Source: Ignavibacteriales bacterium (lineage in GTDB: Bacteria; Bacteroidota; Ignavibacteria; UBA10030). Taken from it: 42,013 nucleotides of DNA. The notes under the pieces are model-generated. The model made no database searches and had not been told where the DNA came from. It worked only from the letters and a program-made list of their open reading frames with translations. A program made the translations under genes and the position numbers. Below, one piece after another: positions 7,947 to 16,515 of this stretch (its first letter is position 1; every line of letters begins with the position of its first letter). The stretch lies in assembly GCA_016192345.1 (NCBI GenBank), contig JACPUH010000056.1:1-42013 (forward strand). The letters are read 5' to 3'.

Positions 7947-9113
7947 TCAAGCAAACTGCCCCGCCACCCACCCGCTGGCCCAGGCCCACTGGAAGTTATA
8001 TCCTCCCAACCAGCCTGTCACATCGACACATTCCCCGACAAAGTATAGTCCCCGCACGTTCTTCGCTTCCATCGTCTTAGACGAAAGTTCATCGGTATCG
8101 ATTCCACCGGTCGTCACCTCCGCCTTGCCGAATCCTTCGGTCCCGGTGGGTGTCACTTTCCATTGATGCAGTGAACGGGCAACCTCTTCTAGTTCCCGGT
8201 TTGAGTACCAGTTCACCGGCTTCGAACCGCCGAACCGTTCAAACCATCCACGGACAAAGCGGTGAGGCAGGACCCGGTTGAGCACCGCGATGATTTCTTT
8301 GCCGGTTTCACGCTTCGAAAGAAGGAAGTCAAGGCCGTCCATATCGGGAAGCACATTCAGAGTAATCGGCTCCTCCTCCCTCCAGTAAGAAGAGATTTGG
8401 AGGATTGCCGGACCGCTCAGCCCGCGATGGGTAAAAAGGATGTGCTCACGAAATTCGACCCCACGACAATTCACGCCGGCATCAAGCGCAATGCCGCTGA
8501 GTGAACGAAAAAACTGAAGGTCCTCGGCATCAAACGTGAGCGGAACAAGACCGGGCCTCAAGCTTGTAACCTTCAGTCCAAACTGTTTCGCGAGCGAGTA
8601 AGCAAAGTTCGTTGCTCCAAGCTGCGGGATCGACAGGCCCCCCGTTGCTATGACGAGCGAGCCCGACACGTACCTTCCCCTCGCTGTTTCCAATTCAAAC
8701 TTCTCGCTCTTCCTCACAGCATTCAGGGCGCAACTTGTTTCGATGGTCACGCCCGCTTCGGTGCATTCCCGGCGCAACATCTCGATGATCTGTTGTGAGG
8801 ATTGATTGCAAAACAGTTGGCCCAGTGTTTTTTCGTGATAGGCGATACCGTGCTTTTCGACAAGCGCGATGAAGTCCCTGGTGGAGTACCGGGCCAGCGC
8901 CGATTTGCAGAAATGCTCGTTCGCGGAAAGGTAGTTGGCGTGATCCGCCTGGAGGTTGGTGAAATTACACCGCCCCCCGCCGGAGATCCGGATCTTCTCC
9001 CCGATCTTCGCGTTGTGCTCGAGGACAAGCACGGACCGCCCCCGTTTGCCCGCCTCGATGGCACACATCAATCCGGCCGCTCCGGCCCCGATAATGACAA
9101 TGTCGTAGTTCAT
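7947..9113 (-). CDS. FAD-dependent oxidoreductase, BaiN/HI0933 family
   Basis: A 388-residue flavoprotein of the HI0933/BaiN family. The ADP-binding Rossmann motif is 'DIVIIGAGAAGLMCAIEAGKRG' from residue 4. The family-specific 'ISGGGRCNFTN' follows at about residue 48. The C-terminal FAD region is 'LYFVGECVDVTGWLGGYNFQWAWASG'. Members are NAD(P)H-linked flavin oxidoreductases of mostly unknown substrate; one branch acts on bile-acid-like enones. The ATG at 9113 is chosen because it begins the Rossmann strand directly. A longer reading from 9194 adds 27 unconserved residues in the divergent promoter region shared with the cyclophilin gene. It is on the opposite strand to its neighbours and appears monocistronic. 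Confidence 0.9.
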   Translation of the reverse strand: MNYDIVIIGAGAAGLMCAIEAGKRGRSVLVLEHNAKIGEKIRISGGGRCNFTNLQADHANYLSANEHFCKSALARYSTRDFIALVEKHGIAYHEKTLGQLFCNQSSQQIIEMLRRECTEAGVTIETSCALNAVRKSEKFELETARGRYVSGSLVIATGGLSIPQLGATNFAYSLAKQFGLKVTSLRPGLVPLTFDAEDLQFFRSLSGIALDAGVNCRGVEFREHILFTHRGLSGPAILQISSYWREEEPITLNVLPDMDGLDFLLSKRETGKEIIAVLNRVLPHRFVRGWFERFGGSKPVNWYSNRELEEVARSLHQWKVTPTGTEGFGKAEVTTGGIDTDELSSKTMEAKNVRGLYFVGECVDVTGWLGGYNFQWAWASGWVAGQFA

Positions 9114-9230
9114 GGTTGATTGAATTTCTTCCCGATCAATATCGAATAAAAATCCATCCCCTTCAATTGCAAAACAGTAAACTAATCGGTACACTCACAA
9201 ATAATTTACCCCACCAAGGAACCTGATGGT

Positions 9231-9806
9231 ATGAGAAACGTTCTCGTATTCTTCGGTATCATTGTCATCTGCGCCGCGGCGCTCGGCCAGGGAAAGATCC
9301 CGGTCGTCATTGAGACCGAACAAGGTACCATAGAGCTCAGTCTGGACAGTGCTCGCGCACCCCGATCCGTGGTGAACTTTCTGAAGTATGTCGACGGCAA
9401 GTTCTACAGCGGTGGTCTCTTCCACCGTACGGTCACCATGAACAACCAACCCCACGATTCGGTCAAAATCGAAGTCATCCAGGCCGGCATCAACCCGGAA
9501 CGGGAGCAGGATGCATACCCCGCAATTGAGATCGAGCGGACGAGCACGACAGGGATCCTCCACAAGGATGGAACCGTTTCAATGGCGCGGCTCGGTCCCA
9601 ACTCCGGGACGTGGCACTTCTTCATCTGCGTGAACGACCAGCCGCAGCTCGATTTCGGTGGAACAAGAAACCCGGATGGTCAGGGCTTCGCTGCGTTCGG
9701 ACAGGTGGTGCAGGGCATGGATGTCGTGCGAAAGATTCAAGGCTCGCCGGCGGAGGGACAACGGCTCACACCCCCGATCCGGATATCATCGATCCGAAGA
9801 AAGTAA
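9231..9806 (+). CDS. secreted peptidylprolyl isomerase, cyclophilin type
   Basis: A 191-residue cyclophilin with an N-terminal signal peptide (residues 1-20, 'NVLVFFGIIVICAAALGQ'), so it acts in the periplasm on proline bonds of exported proteins. Conserved elements are 'GLFHRTV' (catalytic Arg), 'VIQAG' (usually IQGG), 'WHFFICVNDQP' and 'GFAAFGQVVQGMDVV'. An insert around residues 70-95 between FHR and the IQAG strand is longer than in minimal cyclophilins. Transcription probably starts in the divergent gap with the flavoprotein gene. The MBL-fold gene begins 12 nt after its stop, so the two may be co-transcribed. Confidence 0.9.
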   Translation: MRNVLVFFGIIVICAAALGQGKIPVVIETEQGTIELSLDSARAPRSVVNFLKYVDGKFYSGGLFHRTVTMNNQPHDSVKIEVIQAGINPEREQDAYPAIEIERTSTTGILHKDGTVSMARLGPNSGTWHFFICVNDQPQLDFGGTRNPDGQGFAAFGQVVQGMDVVRKIQGSPAEGQRLTPPIRISSIRRK

Positions 9807-9817
9807 CGGCCCGTCGC

Positions 9818-10579
9818 ATGTCGAACAGCATCACACTCATCAACCACGCGACCATCTTACTTCGCCTCGGCTCCATAAACCTCCTCACCGATCCCATTCT
9901 TACACGAACCGTCTCGTTCATTCTTCCCCGCCTTCAGAAAGCCGGCCTCTCGTTCGAAGAGCTTCCCCCCATCCATTCGGTCCTCATCTCCCATAACCAT
10001 TACGACCATCTGAACCTTAAGACCCTTCGGAGAATTCGAAGAACATTTTCCCCCATTGTTGTTTTCCCCACCGGCGTGGCGCGGTATGGCCGGAGGGTGG
10101 GCTTTAAGAAAGTAGTCGAGCTCGGTTGGGGGGAAAGTTTTTCAAACGACGGGATGACAATCACATGCGTCCCGGCCAAACATTTCAGCGGGAGATTGCC
10201 GTGGGACCGGAACAGGTCGTTGTTCTGCGGATACGTCATTCAAGCCAACGGATGCACAGTCTATTTCGCCGGCGATTCGGGATATGCACCTTTCTTTCGG
10301 GAATTGGGGAAGCTCTTTGCCATCGACGTCGCACTGTTGCCGATTGGAGCCTATCGCCCCCAGCAGTGGTTCAAAGGGATCCACATGAGTCCGGGTGAGG
10401 CAGTGCAGGCATTTCTCGATCTCGGGGCAAAGCATTTCATCCCGATCCATTGGGGGACTTTCAAGATCAGCGATGAACCGATGTCCGAACCCCCCATCCT
10501 GGTCCGCCAGGAAGCCCTTGCAAAGGGGGTTGAGGATCGGGTGCACATTCTCAGGAACGGTGAAACCTTTTCCTCTTGA
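9818..10579 (+). CDS. MBL-fold metal-dependent hydrolase (UlaG/NAPE-PLD-like)
   Basis: A 253-residue metallo-beta-lactamase-fold protein. The metal-binding motif is 'ISHNHYDHLN' (HxHxDH) near residue 59. Further metal-site elements are 'CVPAKHFSGR', 'YFAGDSGY' and 'FIPIHWGTF'. The arrangement matches the NAPE-phospholipase-D/UlaG-like branch, which hydrolyses phosphodiesters or lactones. No signal peptide is seen, so it should be cytoplasmic. The ATG at 9818 is chosen because the longer frame from 9611 runs through the cyclophilin gene in another frame. The substrate is unknown. Confidence 0.85.
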   Translation: MSNSITLINHATILLRLGSINLLTDPILTRTVSFILPRLQKAGLSFEELPPIHSVLISHNHYDHLNLKTLRRIRRTFSPIVVFPTGVARYGRRVGFKKVVELGWGESFSNDGMTITCVPAKHFSGRLPWDRNRSLFCGYVIQANGCTVYFAGDSGYAPFFRELGKLFAIDVALLPIGAYRPQQWFKGIHMSPGEAVQAFLDLGAKHFIPIHWGTFKISDEPMSEPPILVRQEALAKGVEDRVHILRNGETFSS

Positions 10580-10644
10580 GTTCGTTTTTAGTGATAGATT
10601 TCGTCGTATCTTGTGTCAAGGGTTCTCTGAAAGGTTCATGCCAC

Positions 10645-11028
10645 GTGACGACCTATAATGCGACAACCGAAGGCATAACGATCAGCGTTCGGCCGATCTA
10701 CCTGGACGGCCAGTCGGATGCCCTGGCGCGCAAGTTCGTATTTGCCTATTTCATCCGGATCGAGAATCACTCGCGGGAAAACGTGCAACTCCTCCGGCGC
10801 CATTGGTTCATCCGGCATGCCAACGGCCGGACTGAGGAAGTTGAAGGGGAAGGGGTCATCGGCAAGCAGCCGATCATCGTTCCCGGCCATTTTCACGAGT
10901 ACAACAGCTTCTGCATCCTCGAGACCATGGAAGGAAGCATGGAGGGGACGTACCTGATGCAGCGGGAGAAGGGGGAACTGTTTCGGGTCACAATACCGAA
11001 GTTCAGCCTCCGCGCCCTTTCGAATTAA
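10645..11028 (+). CDS. apaG: ApaG domain protein
   Basis: A 127-residue ApaG protein. From the GTG at 10645 it begins 'MTTYNATTEGITISVRPIYL', the usual ApaG N-terminus. It continues with 'FAYFIRIENHSRENVQLLRRHWFI' and 'GEGVIGKQPIIVPGHFHEYNSFC', which match the fibronectin-III-like fold including the pyrophosphate-binding-type loop. The length matches the family. GAAAGG lies about 10 nt before the GTG. The longer frame from a TTG at 10576 would overlap the MBL gene and add 23 unrelated residues. ApaG is linked to cobalt/magnesium tolerance in enterobacteria; the role here is not shown. Confidence 0.9.
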   Translation: MTTYNATTEGITISVRPIYLDGQSDALARKFVFAYFIRIENHSRENVQLLRRHWFIRHANGRTEEVEGEGVIGKQPIIVPGHFHEYNSFCILETMEGSMEGTYLMQREKGELFRVTIPKFSLRALSN

Positions 11029-11067
11029 CTTCCGCCGGAGTCGCCTCCGGAGCACACCCCACCAACG

Positions 11068-11829
11068 ATGACGCTCCAACACCTTTCGTACGGACAGGGC
11101 AATCCTCTTCTTATCCTGCATGGCTTTCTCGGTTCATCGGATAATTGGGGGACGCAGGCAAAGTTCCTGGCGGAACATTTCCACGTCTTCGTTCCCGACG
11201 CTCGCAACCACGGTCGCTCTCCCCATGCCGATGAATTTGATTACGCGGTCATGGCGGAGGATATCCGTGAGTTCATGAGACAACACGGCCTCCCCGCCAC
11301 CTCTCTCATCGGCCACTCGATGGGGGGCAAGACCGCGATGCTTCTCGCCCTCCGTTACCCGGAACTGGTCCGGAAGCTTGTCCTCGTCGATATCGCTCCA
11401 AAACAATACCCTCACCTCCACGATGAAATCCTGGAAGCATTGACATCGCTCAATCTTTCCCGCCACCCCTCCCGCCAGGAAATCGACCAGGCACTGGCAG
11501 TCAAGATCCCGAGCCTGACGACAAGGCAATTCCTGATGAAGAACCTTGCCCGCGATGATGGTGGAGGCTTCCGATGGAAGTTGAATTTACCCGTCCTTTC
11601 CCGCAACTATGACAGGATCGCCGAGGGAATTTTCTCGGAGCGGCCGTTTGGGAATCCGGCCCTGTTCCTGATCAGCGAGCAATCGGGGTACGTCCAGGAT
11701 GAAGACGTCCCGCAGATTCGGGAACTCTTTCCGCACTCGGTGTTTGTGGGAATGAACGTAGGACATTGGATTCACGCTGAGGCACCATCCGAGTTCGTGC
11801 GCATCGTGACGGAATTTCTCCAGTCATAG
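11068..11829 (+). CDS. alpha/beta hydrolase (YbfF-like esterase)
   Basis: A 253-residue cytoplasmic alpha/beta hydrolase similar to the YbfF/ABHD11 esterases. The oxyanion-hole region is 'LLILHGFLGSSDNWGTQAKFL'. The nucleophile elbow 'LIGHSMGGKTAM' follows near residue 84, then 'LVLVDIAPKQYPHLHDEI'. The late catalytic His is in 'VGHWIHAEAPSEF'. The match to YbfF-type proteins is strong over the whole length. Substrates in that group are short-chain acyl esters, including acyl-CoA in vitro. A GGAG lies upstream of the ATG. The gene ends before a clear terminator and is the last of this unit. Confidence 0.9.
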   Translation: MTLQHLSYGQGNPLLILHGFLGSSDNWGTQAKFLAEHFHVFVPDARNHGRSPHADEFDYAVMAEDIREFMRQHGLPATSLIGHSMGGKTAMLLALRYPELVRKLVLVDIAPKQYPHLHDEILEALTSLNLSRHPSRQEIDQALAVKIPSLTTRQFLMKNLARDDGGGFRWKLNLPVLSRNYDRIAEGIFSERPFGNPALFLISEQSGYVQDEDVPQIRELFPHSVFVGMNVGHWIHAEAPSEFVRIVTEFLQS

Positions 11830-11883
11830 CATTAACGATTCCCCATCTCCTGGTGACTATGAATCCATCTCACCGACGCCCCC

Positions 11884-11910
11884 CTGCACCGTTGCCCCGG
11901 TGCAGTTTTT
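11884..11910 (+). terminator. rho-independent terminator
   Basis: A perfect 8-bp stem (CTGCACCG at 11884-11891 pairing with CGGTGCAG at 11898-11905) with a 6-nt loop is followed by TTTTTCTTTC. It ends the unit with the YbfF-like hydrolase. It lies upstream of the M28 peptidase and shows that the longer start of that gene at 11900 is not real. Confidence 0.88.
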
Positions 11911-11995
11911 CTTTCTTTCATGTTCCATCATTTTCCCGTTTATTGATCGCCATCGACAAACATTAATATTCCTACCATTCCAGTCCGGAGGACCT

Positions 11996-14116
11996 ATGTA
12001 TCGCCGTTTCCCCTTTTCCCTCGCAGTCCTTTTTTTCCAGGCATCACTGAGCCTGTTTGCGCAAACGACTCCTTTTCTGAGTGATGACGAGATTCGCATG
12101 CTTTCGAACGAAATTTCGGGCGACCGTGCGTACGAGCACCTCCGCGTCCTCACCCGCTGGCACCGAAACTCCGGCATGGAGGGATATTTCAAAGCGGCAG
12201 ACTACGTCGTAGAAACCGCAAAACAGGCAGGCATGGAAGACGTGAAGTTCATCGAACAGCCGCTCCCGGGGGCCAACTACACTGCGCGCACTGGTGAGCT
12301 CTGGATGATCGAACCCGTTGAAGTGAAGCTTGCGGACATCGGTGAGCATGCCGTTTATCTTGCAGACAACAGCCACACTGCGGATGTCGCAGCGGAGCTC
12401 GTCTGGATTGGTGATGCTTCGCAGGAAGCTGTCGATAAGGTAGACGTGAAAGGAAAAATCGTTTTGACCAGCGGCTCGACGTTTGCCGCGGTGCAGCGCG
12501 CAGTGTGGGGCAAGGGGGCTCTCGGCGTGGTGAGTTACCAGCTCTCCGAAGGAAGGAGTGGTCTCGATTTCCCGGACCAGATCGCATGGGGATTTGTTCC
12601 GATGCCCCCTGAAGGAAAAGCCGGGACCTTCGCCTTCATGCTCCAACCCCGAAAGGGTGAAACGCTCCGACGCATCCTTGAAACGCAGAGCGAGCAGGAC
12701 TTCCTTGGAACCGGCAAACGAACCAAAGGGGGACGTGTGGTGGTGAAAGCCAAAGTCGAGACGGAGATCGGGAAGGCGCCGGGACGGACGGGATTTGTGG
12801 AGGGGTGGATCCGCGGCTCAAAATATCACGACCAGCAGATTATCGTCACGGCTCATTTGCAGGAAGAACAGGGTTCCGCCAACGACGACGGGAGCGGTTG
12901 CGGGAATTTGCTCGAACTCGCCCGCGCGATGAACAAACTCATCAAGGAGGGGAAAATGAAACGCCCCTTGCGTGACATCCGCTTTTGGTGGACGGACGAG
13001 ATCTACTCCGAATACCGCCATTTCCAGGACCACCCGGACGATGTCAAAAATTATCTTGCGAACATTCACCAGGATATGACGGGGGCGAACCAGGCGATGG
13101 GGAGCCGCGTGCAACATTTGATCTTCTCTCCCCACTCACGCACCTCGTACCTTGACGCGCTTTTCGAGAGTATCGGAACCTTTGTGATCCAGACCAACAA
13201 CGGGTATCTCTCCGCCAGCCGGCAAGGGGGATTGCCGCGGCCTTACACCCGACCGATGTACGCCACGCGTGGCACACGCCAGGGATACACGGCGCAGTTC
13301 GTCCCGTACTTCGGTTCATCCGACCATATGTGCTTTGTCGAAGGGGCCATCGGCGTTCCCGCTGTCGGGATGATCAACTGGGATGACGATTACATCCATT
13401 CCTCCGACGACGACCTATGGCAGATCGATGCAACGCAACTCAAGCGGAACAATTTCATCATCGGCGGGATGGCTTATTTCCTCGCGTTTGCCGAGGCGGA
13501 CCGCATTCCGACGATCGTCGGTGAAACCTACGCGCAGGGCCTGAAACGTCTTGCCCAGGATATGAAGGTGGCGATGCAGATGATCCAGGAGGGGAAAGGG
13601 AAAGGAGACGGTCTGTGGAAAGAGGCGACGATGATGATCGAGCAGGGAATTCTGCGGGAACTCCGCGCGGTAGGCTCTGCACGGGCATTTGCGCGCGGCG
13701 ACCGGACCGCGGGACAAACCATCGAAGAATGTTCAGACCGGGTGAAGAGAAAAGAGGGCGAGCTGATGGCGGACCTTCGGTCGTACTACAAACGGGTGAA
13801 CGGAAGCGACCCCAAATCGGTGAAGCTCACGACCGAGGAACAGGATGCCGTCAAAAAAGTCCCCGCCAACGTCGCCTCGTTGACCGAGTACTTCGGGAAA
13901 CGGAACGCCGGCGCACCGTCCACAAAATTGCATGGCCTGATGCGTGCCGAGGTCTTTAACTATGTCGATGGCAAACGGAGTTATTACGATATTTATAAGG
14001 GAGTGTTCGCCCAGGCAAACGCGGCGGGGTCGTGGTATTACGGCACCGTCTCACTCGGCGATGTGGTGAAAACGCTTGACGCCGCGGTGAAGGCAGGAGC
14101 GATGACGGTACGATGA
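11996..14116 (+). CDS. secreted M28 family metallopeptidase
   Basis: A 706-residue exported peptidase. Residues 1-22 are a signal peptide ending 'LSLFAQ'. A PA-like insertion domain covers about 130-270. The M28 core has candidate zinc ligands in 'TAHLQEEQGSANDDGSGCG' (His and bridging Asp), 'WWTDEIYSEY' (Glu), 'HQDMTG' (Asp) and 'YIHSSDDDLW' (His). The usual 'HxD' after the first ligand reads His-Leu-Gln, an unusual change. A C-terminal helical extension of about 200 residues follows. GGAGG at 11987-11991 sets the ATG at 11996. Its stop overlaps the EamA gene by 4 bp. An aminopeptidase role outside the cytoplasm is likely. Confidence 0.88.
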   Translation: MYRRFPFSLAVLFFQASLSLFAQTTPFLSDDEIRMLSNEISGDRAYEHLRVLTRWHRNSGMEGYFKAADYVVETAKQAGMEDVKFIEQPLPGANYTARTGELWMIEPVEVKLADIGEHAVYLADNSHTADVAAELVWIGDASQEAVDKVDVKGKIVLTSGSTFAAVQRAVWGKGALGVVSYQLSEGRSGLDFPDQIAWGFVPMPPEGKAGTFAFMLQPRKGETLRRILETQSEQDFLGTGKRTKGGRVVVKAKVETEIGKAPGRTGFVEGWIRGSKYHDQQIIVTAHLQEEQGSANDDGSGCGNLLELARAMNKLIKEGKMKRPLRDIRFWWTDEIYSEYRHFQDHPDDVKNYLANIHQDMTGANQAMGSRVQHLIFSPHSRTSYLDALFESIGTFVIQTNNGYLSASRQGGLPRPYTRPMYATRGTRQGYTAQFVPYFGSSDHMCFVEGAIGVPAVGMINWDDDYIHSSDDDLWQIDATQLKRNNFIIGGMAYFLAFAEADRIPTIVGETYAQGLKRLAQDMKVAMQMIQEGKGKGDGLWKEATMMIEQGILRELRAVGSARAFARGDRTAGQTIEECSDRVKRKEGELMADLRSYYKRVNGSDPKSVKLTTEEQDAVKKVPANVASLTEYFGKRNAGAPSTKLHGLMRAEVFNYVDGKRSYYDIYKGVFAQANAAGSWYYGTVSLGDVVKTLDAAVKAGAMTVR

Positions 14117-14994
14117 ACGAAACAACGCAAAGGTCGTTCACCCCTACGGTGGCGATCGCTCTTGGCGTGACTGTCTTGTTCTGGGCCTCCGCGTTTGTCG
14201 CGATCCGGGCAAGCCTCGCGGCGTACACACCCGAGGACATGGCCGCGTTTCGATTTCTCATTGCCTCCGCGACCCTTGTAGGTATTGCGTTTTGGAAGGG
14301 AATTCGCAAACCGGAGCTCCGGGACATTCCCGGCTTCCTCGCAATGGGATTTCTTTCCGTCCCGATGTACCATGTGCTGTTGAACCATGGAGAATTGACC
14401 GTCACCGCAGGATCCGCGAGCTTCATCATCAACACGACCCCGATCTTTACGGCGCTCCTCGCCACGATCTTTCTCAAAGAACATCTCGGCATGCGGGGGT
14501 GGATCGGCATCGGCGTGAGTATCATCGGGGCGTTGTTGCTGATGCTGGGAGAAGGGGGTGCTCTCCAACTCGAAATGGGTGCGATTCTGATCCTTATTGC
14601 AGCGGTCGGCAACAGCGTTTACTTCGTCCTGCTAAGACCCTACCTCCGGCGTTACAGTCCGCTGGAGTGCGCAACCTACGCCATCTGGAGCGGCGTTCTC
14701 TTCCTCCTCCCCTGGTCCCCCAGACTGCCGGACGCGATCATGGCAGCACCGGTCGAAACGACGGCTGCCGTTGTGTATCTCGGAGTTTTTCCAGGAGCGA
14801 TTGCCTACATTACCTGGGGAATAACCCTTTCGGCATTCCCCGCCTCGCGCGCGGCGACGTTTCTCTACACCATCCCGGTTTTCGTCATCCTGATCGGTTG
14901 GGTCTGGTTGGGAGAACTCCCGGCCCTCCTTTCCATTGCCGGCGGTATCGTGGCACTCGCTGGTGTCGTCATCGTTAACACCCGGAGAAAATAA
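14113..14994 (+). CDS. EamA/DMT family transporter
   Basis: A 293-residue inner-membrane protein with ten predicted helices arranged as two EamA repeats (about residues 13-145 and 155-290). The first repeat begins 'VAIALGVTVLFWASAFVAIRASL'. The typical 'NTTPIFTALLATIFLKEHL' closes the first repeat, and 'LYTIPVFVILIGWVWLGE' is its counterpart in the second. Family members export amino acids or other metabolites. The gene overlaps the M28 peptidase by 4 bp and directly abuts a PLP decarboxylase. This suggests handling of amino acids or amines produced from peptides, which is an inference. Confidence 0.9.
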   Translation: MNETTQRSFTPTVAIALGVTVLFWASAFVAIRASLAAYTPEDMAAFRFLIASATLVGIAFWKGIRKPELRDIPGFLAMGFLSVPMYHVLLNHGELTVTAGSASFIINTTPIFTALLATIFLKEHLGMRGWIGIGVSIIGALLLMLGEGGALQLEMGAILILIAAVGNSVYFVLLRPYLRRYSPLECATYAIWSGVLFLLPWSPRLPDAIMAAPVETTAAVVYLGVFPGAIAYITWGITLSAFPASRAATFLYTIPVFVILIGWVWLGELPALLSIAGGIVALAGVVIVNTRRK

Positions 14995-16476
14995 ATGCAT
15001 TTGGAGGAAAATCCCCAAGGAAAGACGGAAGAATCGTTGGACCCCCAGGATTGGGAATCCATGAAGAACCTTGGCCACCGCATGGTGGAGGATATGGTGG
15101 AATACCTTCGGACGGTCCGTGAACGTCCTGTGTGGATCGAACCTCCGCCGGAAGTTCAGCGTCAGTTCCAGGCTCCTCTTCCCACCTCCCCTCAACCGCC
15201 CCAAAACGTGTACGATGACTTTCGCACTCTTGTCCTTCCCTACCCTACCGGGAATATTCATCCCCGCTTCTGGGGATGGGTCAAGGGAACGGGGACGCCT
15301 CTCGGCATGCTGGCTGAAATGCTGGCCGCGGGCGTCAATCCAAATGCGTGGGGAGCCAACCACATTGCAACCCATGTGGAGACACAGGTGCTTGCATGGT
15401 GCAAGGAGATGCTCGGGTATCCGCTGGACGCGAGCGGGCTCCTCGTCAGCGGCTGCTCCATGGCAAACCTTGTGTGTCTTGCTGTCGCCCGCAACGCGAA
15501 GGCAGGGTACGACATTGCGAACGATGGAGTACGGCCGGAGGCCGCACGGCTTGCGTTCTACGGTTCCGTGGAAATGCACAACTCGATTCAGAAAGCGGTT
15601 GAGCTTATGGGCCTGGGGCGAAGCGCTTTGCGGAAGATCGCGGTCGATGCAGACTACCGGATCGACCTTCACGCGTTGCGAACCCGAATCGCACAGGACC
15701 GGGCGGAAGGTTTCCTTCCGGCGTGCGTCATCGGTAATGCGGGAACGGTTAATACCGGCGCCATCGACGACATTGCGTCTCTAGCCGAACTTTGCAAGAA
15801 GGAGGAACTTTGGTTTCATGTGGACGGAGCGTTCGGAGCCTTTGCCGCTCTCGCCCCGGAGTCGAAACATTTGGTGAGAGGGATGGAACTGGCCGATTCG
15901 TTGGCAACCGACATGCACAAGTGGATGTACATGCCCTATGAAGTCGGAGTCGCATTTGTGCGGAATGCAGAGGCGCACCATGCCTCATTCTCCGTCCCCG
16001 GCGCCTACCTGACACGGGCAGAGCGGGGCTTCTCGCACAGTCCCATGCCGTTTAATGAGTACGGCGTTCAACTCTCACGCGGCTTCCGTGCATTGAAGGT
16101 CTGGATGTCTCTGAAGGAACATGGCGTCGAAAAATACGGCAGAATGATCCAGCAGAACATCGACCAGGCTGCATACCTTGCTTCGCTGATCGATGCAACC
16201 CCGGAACTCGAGTTGCTCGCTCCGGCACCGTTGAACATTGTCTGTTTCCGTTACGTCAGGGCAGGCATCCCGGAGGAAACCCTGAATGCAGTCAACCAAA
16301 CCATTCTCCTGCACCTCCAGGAAACCGGTTTTGCGGTTCCATCCTCGACGATCCTGAACGGGCGCTTTGCCCTTCGCGTAGCCAATGTGAATCACCGAAC
16401 CCGGCGGGAGGACTTTGCCCTGCTGGTGGAAGAGGTTGTCAGGACCGGAAATGGTCTGTTGGCGCTTTCTTCCTAA
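14995..16476 (+). CDS. PLP-dependent group II decarboxylase (aromatic/acidic amino acid decarboxylase family)
   Basis: A 493-residue fold-type-I PLP enzyme. The N-terminal 'MVEDMVEYL' and 'HPRFWGWVKG' segments, 'GANHIATHVETQVLAWCKEMLGY' and 'LLVSGCSMANLVCL' are typical of group II decarboxylases. The Asp contacting the pyridine nitrogen is in 'WFHVDGAFGAF', and the PLP-lysine is in 'ATDMHKWMYMPYEVG'. Family substrates include aromatic amino acids, glutamate and diaminobutyrate; motif reading alone does not choose. The ATG follows the EamA stop immediately, so the two are probably one operon, and a decarboxylase plus amine or amino-acid transporter pairing is plausible. Confidence 0.88.
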   Translation: MHLEENPQGKTEESLDPQDWESMKNLGHRMVEDMVEYLRTVRERPVWIEPPPEVQRQFQAPLPTSPQPPQNVYDDFRTLVLPYPTGNIHPRFWGWVKGTGTPLGMLAEMLAAGVNPNAWGANHIATHVETQVLAWCKEMLGYPLDASGLLVSGCSMANLVCLAVARNAKAGYDIANDGVRPEAARLAFYGSVEMHNSIQKAVELMGLGRSALRKIAVDADYRIDLHALRTRIAQDRAEGFLPACVIGNAGTVNTGAIDDIASLAELCKKEELWFHVDGAFGAFAALAPESKHLVRGMELADSLATDMHKWMYMPYEVGVAFVRNAEAHHASFSVPGAYLTRAERGFSHSPMPFNEYGVQLSRGFRALKVWMSLKEHGVEKYGRMIQQNIDQAAYLASLIDATPELELLAPAPLNIVCFRYVRAGIPEETLNAVNQTILLHLQETGFAVPSSTILNGRFALRVANVNHRTRREDFALLVEEVVRTGNGLLALSS

Positions 16477-16515
16477 TTTCATGATTGACCTTCACAATCC
16501 CGGAGGAGATCCGTA

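Noticed and set aside
11900..11995. Longer N-terminus for the M28 peptidase
   Set aside because: It starts inside a rho-independent terminator; a GGAGG and signal peptide support 11996.
14632..15672. 346-codon minus-strand frame
   Set aside because: Antisense to the EamA and PLP decarboxylase genes, which are clearly real; no recognisable motif.
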